Shown here: piece after piece, positions 57,205 to 64,000 of the stretch
Numbering within the stretch: the stretch's first letter is position 1
Layout of the letters: each line of letters opens with the position of its first letter
From: Hormiphora californensis
Lineage: Eukaryota > Ctenophora > Tentaculata > Cydippida > Pleurobrachiidae
DNA length: 64,000 bases
Direction: 5' to 3'
NCBI GenBank assembly: GCA_020137815.1
Contig: CM035357.1
Span: 3,182,528 to 3,246,527 of the forward strand
Notes under the pieces: model-generated
Told to the model about the DNA's origin: nothing
What the model saw: only the letters and a program-made list of their open reading frames with translations
The model's database searches: none
Position numbers and translations under genes: made by a program

Positions 57205-58251
57205 AGCATCTCTGCTTTCTTCTTCCACCCATTTAGCGATCTACTATTCCCCTACTGATAGAACGACCTGTCTATTTCGTTAATTTGCTCTGTCCAATAT
57301 AAACCCTTCTATATCTACAACTAGATCTGAATAACAACTGATATTATAGTAACCTTGTAACCATTCTAGGACGTCAGACCTTCCAATTATTAATCAGTTT
57401 CTAGCCTCTGATTGGTTCCCGTCAAATAGTAGTTCAGGAACCGACCGACACAAGTAAACAACCAATCAGAACTCGTTATTTAGGTCACGTGACTGTTTAT
57501 CAGCCAATCAGGGACCAGTATTTCCTGATATTCCTTGTCAAATAGTAGTTACTTCGAGGTGATTCACCTAATTGTATTTGAACTGTTGGTACAGTTGTCT
57601 ACGCGAAATGTTCAACTAATTTTACCCAGCTACGATAAATCAATAATAATCGAGTAATCTTTCTCTCATAGATTCCTCATCAACATAACAAATCTCGGAT
57701 TCGCTTTGCTACTTCCAACTTACTTTTGTCCGAAGTCAGCCCTATAATTACGAATGCTTTTATTTTCCCATTGGCTGTTTCTTCATTTGTCCGACAAGTT
57801 TTTTTCGTCGCGGCTGATCAATATTCACATCTCTACAACTACAGCATTGACGCCCTGACCAAGCTTTTTCTTATGCAAATTCCCGCCTGATCCACTTTAT
57901 TATTATAAATCTCATTCTGTTTTCTCTCCCTCACTCTTTCTCCCTATCTCCCTGGTTCTCCCTCCCTATATCTCTCCCATGCTGCGTGGGGTGCTGTTCT
58001 AATAAAGCTCAACAAAGTGTTGCTTGCACTATTTAACGAAGATTTACAGTCACCCCTCATTTTCCACTACCTCCGCCGATTTTCTGTCGCGATAAAGATA
58101 ATGATTGGGTGATTTACCTGTCGCGGGTTTTTTCCCAGCTCACTAACGAGCTGTCATTTTACTGGGTAAAAAATCACACTAAATTGCTCCCTAGGATATA
58201 ACAGATTTATCACTCCAATGGGGCTTCCGCCTTGCTCTCTCTCTATCTTCT

Positions 58252-58295
<44 letters not shown>

Positions 58296-58608
58296 ATCCT
58301 ATCTTCTCTCTCTCTCTCTCTTTTTTATCCACAGTCTTGGTAATTTATTGTTACTGGGAAAAAGTACTTCTGAAAAAGTAAAAAAATTAGACTGTCTGGG
58401 CAAAATAAAAGCACAATTTGCCACCCTCCCAGTATTAAAAAGGGACATCGTTTTGCTGTGTGCCCTGAACAAGGAAGGTTAGGCAGCCGGAAAAAGAGGG
58501 GCTGCAGTTTTTGCTACTTGGATACCTTAGATTCTCCCTCGTCGCGTACCAATTAGTAAATATGTAGGGCGTTGTAACTAGTCCCGGCGGGTTATTCCTT
58601 CCACTCTT

Positions 58609-58659
<51 letters not shown>

Positions 58660-58833
58660 TCTCTATCTCTCTCTCTCTCTCTATCTCACTTGCCTCTTCA
58701 TTTTTGGTGCATCGTTTCCCCACTCCATTTCTATTGCATCGGCTATTATATTTTTGTATTTATTTGTGTCCCTCCGACAAGCGTCATATATATGTTGACC
58801 ACCCCTTTTATTGTCATCCTCTCTCTCATTGGC
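57204..58833. other. Intron or intergenic, CT-rich, no gene recognised
   Basis: Contains a MITE (57435-57536) and CT tracts at about 58245-58320 and 58610-58690. Possible exon-like frames at 57236 and 58334 lack a fitting donor. Confidence 0.5.
57435..57536. mobile_element. MITE of the Mutator-like family, one end eroded
   Basis: AGGAACCGACCGACACAAGT end; the other end stops at TATTTCCTGA. GTCAAATAGTAGTT occurs directly on both sides (57421-57434 and 57537-57550). Confidence 0.75.
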
Positions 58834-58938
58834 CCCGCATAGTCCGGTGAACTTTCTTCTTAGGAAGATTCTTAACTTTCTTCTTTATAAGAAGGTTTCG
58901 CTAAGAACGTTTCCGAAAATACAGATGGGAGTAATATA

Positions 58939-59110
58939 CAGTCGGACCCCGATTTAACGGCACCCTCGGGGGAAAGGTTTTTGTCCGTTAAATCGGGGTG
59001 TCCGCTAAATCGGGGTCAAATATGGTTGATTTTCTGTATCGGGGGAAGATTATGCTGCCGCTAAATCGGGGTGCCGCTAAATCGGGGGCCGTTAAATCGG
59101 GGTCCGACTG
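58939..59110. mobile_element. 172-bp pogo-like foldback MITE
   Basis: CAGTCGGACCCCGATTTAAC and complement, TA on both sides, nested in the 58834-61873 composite. Confidence 0.9.
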
Positions 59111-59165
59111 TACAATCTTCTTAGCGAATTTGTCGTTTCTGAACCAATACTTAGGAAGAAAACTC

Positions 59166-60241
59166 GGTACTACCCGCATCCTCCATATCCTTAAATCGAT
59201 AGTGTTTACGCAGTGAATACAGAGCGAATGCAGAGTGAATGCAGAATGAATGCAGAGTGAATGCAGAGCGAATGCATCGCGAATGCAGAGTGAATGCAGA
59301 GCGAATGCAGAGTGAATGCAGAGTGAATGCAGAGTGGTTCCAGAGTGAATACGCAGTGAATGCAGAGCGAATACGCAATCATTGGTAATATCCTACCAGA
59401 ACTAGAATGCCGTAAATACGCAGTGATAAAAAATTGGATATTGTATGGTAAGTCACAAGCAAACAGGCATGAGGCCGGTAACGCAAACAAAAGGAAGAGG
59501 GAGATAGAGAGGGAGAGGGAGATAGAGAGAGGGAGATAGAGATAGAGATAGAGAGGGAGATAGAGAGGGAGATAGAGAGGGAGATAGAGAGGGAGAGGGA
59601 GATATAGAGATAGAGATAGAGATAGAGATAGAGATAGAGATAGAGATAGAGATAGAGAGGGAGATAGAGAGGGAGAGGGAGATAGAGATAGAGAGAGGGA
59701 GATAGAGAGAGGGAGATAGAGAGAGGGAGATAGAGATAGAGATAGAGATAGAGAGGGAGATAGAGATAGAGATAGAGATAGAGATAGAGAGGGAGAGGGA
59801 GAGGGAGATAGAGAGGGAGAGAGAGAGAGACAAAACCACTTTTTTCGGGTTGTAGCAACAATATCCAATTTTTTATCACTGCGTATTTACGGCATTCTAG
59901 TTCTGGTATGATTGCGTATTCGCTCTGCATTCACTGCGTATTCACTGCGTATTCGCTCTGTATTCACTGCGTATTCACTCTGTATTCACTGCGTAAACAG
60001 TTCTGGTAGGATATCCCCAATGATTGCGTATTCACTCTGCATTCACTGCGTATTCACTCTGGAACCACTCTGCATTCACTCTGCATTCACTCTGCATTCG
60101 CTCTGCATTCACTCTGCATTCGCTCTGCATTCACTCTGCATTCACTCTGCATTCGCTCTGCATTCGCTCTGCATTCACTCTGTATTCACTGCGTAAACAC
60201 TATCGATTTAAGGATATGGAGGATGCGGGTAGTACCGAAAA
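59166..60241. mobile_element. Foldback element with 11-bp satellite arms
   Basis: Ends TCGGTACTACCCGCATCCTC and complement. The arms are tandem copies of TGAATGCAGAG (59210-59370) and its complement (59925-60190). The centre (59490-59835) is a GAGATA/GAGGGA microsatellite. The long SLSP- and HSAFTLHSLC-type frames are translations of these repeats, not genes. Confidence 0.85.
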
Positions 60242-60339
60242 CTCACGCTCCATATTGGTGTCATGTGACAGTACACAACCAATGGAGTGCTAAGATTCGA
60301 ATGGCGATAACCAATAGCAATCGAGCAAACATGGGGTTT

Positions 60340-61085
60340 AAATGGGGGGGGGGGCGGCTGAAGTTTTTGAAGTTTGAAGTTTTCCACCCTATTTTTTGAG
60401 TTTTTGAAGTTTTTGAAGTTGACTTCAAAAACTTCAAAAACTTCAAAAACTCTAAACTACTTTTATATGCTATCAGTGACAATTATTACACTTGTTTAGG
60501 TTAGTTTCATGCTTAATACATATTGTGGCAAAGTTATCCGTCCTTGTCTGCCCTTTTTCTACCATAAATTAGGATATTTACAATGATTCCTAGCCATGAA
60601 ATCCATGGCACAATTTGGTGTAAAAAATTCAAGTTTTTTATAAAAACAGATTTCATTTTCATTCTATAACTCAAAAAATTACCTAGAAAATGCAAAGAAA
60701 GTGTTTAAAAATTATCAAGTAAATTTAAAAAAAATTTTTTGGGGGTAGGTGCCAAAATGAAGTCTCCACCTCATCTAATTCGAGGGATTATGGGATATTT
60801 TCATAATTTTGTGTGTGCGCATGACTTTTTTTGGGCTAGACCAGTTTTAATGGTTTATGAGTGACTATGGGCTTTTTAAAGGGGTGCATCTTGTTCGGAA
60901 TATGCAAGTTTATATAAGAGTTATGAAGCAACATAGGGCCTATCTTCAACGGTTTAGGAGATATGGGTTTTTGAAGTTTTTGAAGTTTTTGAAGTTTTCC
61001 ACCCTAAGTTTCTCTTTGAAGTTTTTGAAGTCGACTTCAAAAACTTCAAAAACTTCAGCCGGCCCCCCCCCCCCCCCCCCCGTTT
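60340..61085. mobile_element. Foldback element with GAAGTTTTT repeats
   Basis: A G run then CGGCTGAAGTTTTTGAAGT at one end; ACTTCAAAAACTTCAGCCGG then a C run at the other. Each end is itself a small hairpin of GAAGTTTTT units. No coding content. Confidence 0.8.
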
Positions 61086-61850
61086 AAATTGAGGGGTGAA
61101 TTAGCTGGTACACACAATATTTTGAATCTCTGTAGGGCGTGGGCCACAGCTTAATCTGTAATCATGTGCATTATGCAATTGGATATGTCTCCGGTGTCAA
61201 CTCGTTCCCATCCATTTCGAACAGTTTAAGAAATCTAAAGGAGATGGAATTTTGTGTTTATTGCATTTGTGGATAATAGAGGTGCATGTTATGATTATAG
61301 AGGTACAACATGTTCATTTTATGATTTCTTCCTTTTCATTTGCATTTATCGTCCTATGATGCTTTAGAGTCACAGCAAGACCCATAATTTTCAATTTTTG
61401 AAATGAAAACTAGCAATACCCACTACCAACCGATTTAAATATAACTCTATTGGACGTTGCGTCAACAGAAAATGGTTGTTTATTAATGTATGGTTGACCA
61501 AAATCATCATTTTTATGATATTAGCTCTAAAAATGGCCAAAAATACATTTCAAACAGAGCAAGAATATAATTCCTAAGTCGGCTTAAGTAAGGTCCGGAG
61601 CTGTCCTAACTTTCTGGGCCACTTAGGAAGAAAAAAGAGAGCTAAGAACATTCTTAGACCGCTAAGAAAGAAATTTCTAGGACTCACGCAGTTTTAATTC
61701 AATTATAGGGAACTTAGGAAGATAATTTAGGAAAATTCTTCACGCTAAAAAATCTTCCTTAGTGCCATGTTCGGAAACAACAATCTAACTTTCTTCCTAA
61801 AACGGCCAAAAAGTTCCTAAGAATCTTCATAAACCTGTTCAGAAAAGAGC
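61086..61850. other. Unique interior of the 58834-61873 composite
   Basis: AT-rich; no frame with recognisable motifs, so no transposase seen. Confidence 0.5.
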
Positions 61851-62139
61851 CCCAGTTCACCGGACTATGCGGGGGGGGGGGGGGGGAAGGAAGGTAGTGG
61901 CCGCCGGCGGCTTCACCCATCTATCATTATTCCTATTGCGGAGAGAAAGAGAGAGATATGTGTGCCTCCGCCACCCAGGATACTAGCGGGGGAAAGATCT
62001 CTATATTTTCTGTATCTCTATCTCTCATTTTCTGTATCTCTATCTCTAGTTATGATATACCTCCCCCGTATCCCCCTGCTTCTGCTCTCACTACCCGATT
62101 ATTTTTCGACCGCTGGTGTTTCTCCCTCACGCGCCCTCT

Positions 62140-62142
62140 CCA

Positions 62143-62199
<57 letters not shown>

Positions 62200-62205
62200 C
62201 CAAGA
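62140..62205. repeat. (CT)n microsatellite
   Basis: CT run interrupted once. Confidence 0.9.
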
Positions 62206-62645
62206 TATCTCTCTCTCCGTATCTCCCATTCCAAGATATCTCTCCCACTCTTTCTGCCTGTCATATGATGGCAAGATACGTATCTCGCGTAAATATAGAG
62301 ACTGATGTATTCCGAGCTACTTTACGGTCATTGGAAGATATATATCTTGTTGCGCTTATGATATATCTTTCTCTTCTCGTTTCTTCTCTCCTTTTGTTTC
62401 TCCCACATTCTCTTATCATTCGTTATCTTTTGTTTGGATATATCGCCATGTTGCGAAGATCTTCCATCTCGTTTAAAGTGTAACCTGGTTCCTTCAAAGT
62501 TCAGTTTAGAAAAAGAGGTATAAATACCACTGAGCATATCTAGTACAGTACCACACACCTTGTTCTATTCCACTCATCTCTCTAACTTTGACACATCTCT
62601 CATTTTGAGGAGGGAGATGGGGAACAAGGAAGAGAGAGGGGAGAA

Positions 62646-62676
<31 letters not shown>

Positions 62677-63033
62677 AGAGAGTGGATAGAGATTCATGGG
62701 TGCCGAGGATAGTTTCGTTTCGCGGGTAGTGATGATATTGATGTTGTGTGCATTGTTTGAGACCTGTCCACCCGTTATTGAGATAGATATACATGAGAAG
62801 AAGAAAGGGGAATAGATTGAACGGGGGATCTATATCAGTGTTCTTAATGGTAGTAGCCAATGGTCGCGCAATTAAATCACCCTATTCAGTAGTGATATAT
62901 ATCTCGGGGTGGTGGTGGGGGATTGAAAGAGAGAAGGAGATACCCCCCTCCAACCGCCAATAAATCTTCCAACAAAGGTTTCAGAACACACGACTTATCA
63001 TCTTGTACGCTCTTTCAATCAATCTCTCTCCTC

Positions 63034-63096
<63 letters not shown>

Positions 63097-63226
63097 CCAT
63101 TGCCTGAGGTATTGTAACAGCAAACCCATCACGCAGCCTCTATTTCTCGATTTAGGTCTTGGGAGAAAAGTGATCCTTTGTGTACAAACTCCTCCTTCCA
63201 CTTACAGTGCCGTTGTCATCTATATT

Positions 63227-63258
<32 letters not shown>

Positions 63259-63261
63259 AGA

Positions 63262-63315
<54 letters not shown>

Positions 63316-64000
63316 GCCTTCATATCTCTCTTTCTCGCTCTGCCTTCATATCTCTATTTCTCGCTCTGCCTTCATATCTCTCTTTCTCTCCCTGCCTTCA
63401 TATCTCTCTTTCTCGCTCTGCCCTCATATCTCTCACTAACACAACCCCACATAACTGTGTTCTTTCCTTGTCCCTGTTTTTCCAATTCATTAGGATTCGG
63501 TCATTATACTAAATGGAGGGGAGAGAGAGAGAGGGAGCGGGGAGATTGAGAGGGAGAGGGAGAGAGAAATGTTGGTGCTTGTTGCTCTCACTTATCTGGT
63601 ACATCTGTGGAACTTGCGTGTTGATCCCTCTCCCTGCAGCTCATTAACCCTTCTTTGTTTAGAACTTAACTTGACAAGCCCCCTCGTTTTCACACCTCTC
63701 CTATCTTTTTATGGATCATCCCCGTGCACCTCTCCTATCTATCTATCTTTCCTTCTTTTTTATATCTCTCTTGCTTTGGTTCTGGCCCATCTAGTTTTAT
63801 ATTGATAAAAAGGTCATTCTATATAGATATCTGCTGTGCTGGTGGTTATATACCCCAACATTATACATATTACCCACATACCACGAGAGAGATGAGATCA
63901 GGCTGAGATGGAATGAAAAATGATCCATACGAGATAGGGATAGAGATAGAGGGAGGGCTGAGAGAAGAAAAGAGAGGGCTGAGAGATCAGAACAGTGCAA
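62206..64000. other. CT-rich sequence to window end, no gene recognised
   Basis: Further microsatellites at 62640-62690 (GA), 63037-63091 and 63220-63310 (CT), and a short tandem repeat TTTCTCGCTCTGCCTTCATA (63305-63430). Long SLSL frames come from these. Could be intron of the gene starting at 50248. Confidence 0.5.

Larger units (their letters stand above)
58834..61873. mobile_element. 3-kb composite bounded by inverted termini
   Basis: CCCCGCATAGTCCGGTGAAC at 58834 and its complement ending near 61873. The first and last 130 bp or so are diverged inverted copies (TCTTCTTAGGAAG-type strings). Inside are a pogo-like MITE (58939-59110), a foldback satellite (59166-60241) and another foldback (60340-61085). 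Outer target duplication not determined because of C and G runs. Confidence 0.7.

Noticed and set aside
57236-57290. Possible sixth exon of the gene starting at 50248 (after TTTAG)
   Set aside because: The phase would fit but no donor precedes the in-frame stop.
59206-60293. Frames with repeated SAFTLHSLCIH, resembling a repeat protein
   Set aside because: Translation of the 11-bp TGAATGCAGAG satellite, present in both hairpin arms.

Overview
This is nuclear DNA of an animal, most likely an invertebrate with compact genes. The evidence is a set of spliced and intronless homologues of metazoan proteins: an LDLa-containing leucine-rich-repeat-type GPCR, ankyrin-type CLPB/SKD3, GNPTG, COX15, MBTPS2, an MTA protein, PPP5C, PTPA, ZNF830 and CTDP1. 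Also present are non-LTR retrotransposons, a Penelope-like element and many foldback DNA transposons. A sponge or other non-bilaterian would fit (short or absent introns, a nested gene, +1 frame breaks), but that is inference; nothing here fixes the species.

Layout. 1-1.45 kb: a foldback satellite, cut by the window edge. 1.74-26.6 kb, + strand: twelve in-phase exons of one GPCR whose 5' end lies outside the window. Its introns hold a 4.7-kb foldback element (3347-8094), an intact EN-RT LINE (8.2-11.9 kb), a second CR1-like LINE on the - strand (13.5-19.7 kb) broken by nested transposons, and the intronless CLPB gene on the - strand (23.2-24.8 kb). 26.6-30.3 kb: repeats. 30.4-31.1 kb: a small three-exon gene I do not recognise. 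31.4-34.9 kb: GNPTG, with a Penelope-like element in its third intron. 35.2-45.8 kb: a tight - strand run COX15, MBTPS2, MTA, PPP5C, PTPA, ZNF830. CTDP1 (46.8-49.0 kb) is divergent from ZNF830. 49.1-64 kb: CT-rich introns and nested foldback elements around the first five exons of an unidentified + strand gene.

The most striking observation is in PPP5C and COX15. Both read as well-conserved proteins only if the reading frame moves +1 many times: eleven clear sites plus a probable twelfth in PPP5C, and two in COX15. Every break is one extra base, never a missing one, and most are not homopolymer extensions. Neighbouring genes (PTPA, ZNF830, CTDP1, MBTPS2, MTA, CLPB) are intact. Programmed +1 frameshifting, removal of single bases from the mRNA, or a systematic assembly problem are the candidate explanations.

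The second theme is inverted repetition at every scale: a perfect 68-bp palindrome, 100-bp to 1-kb foldback MITEs of at least five families (TA, TTAA, 5-bp, 8-bp and about 10-bp target duplications), and multi-kilobase hairpins nested in one another.
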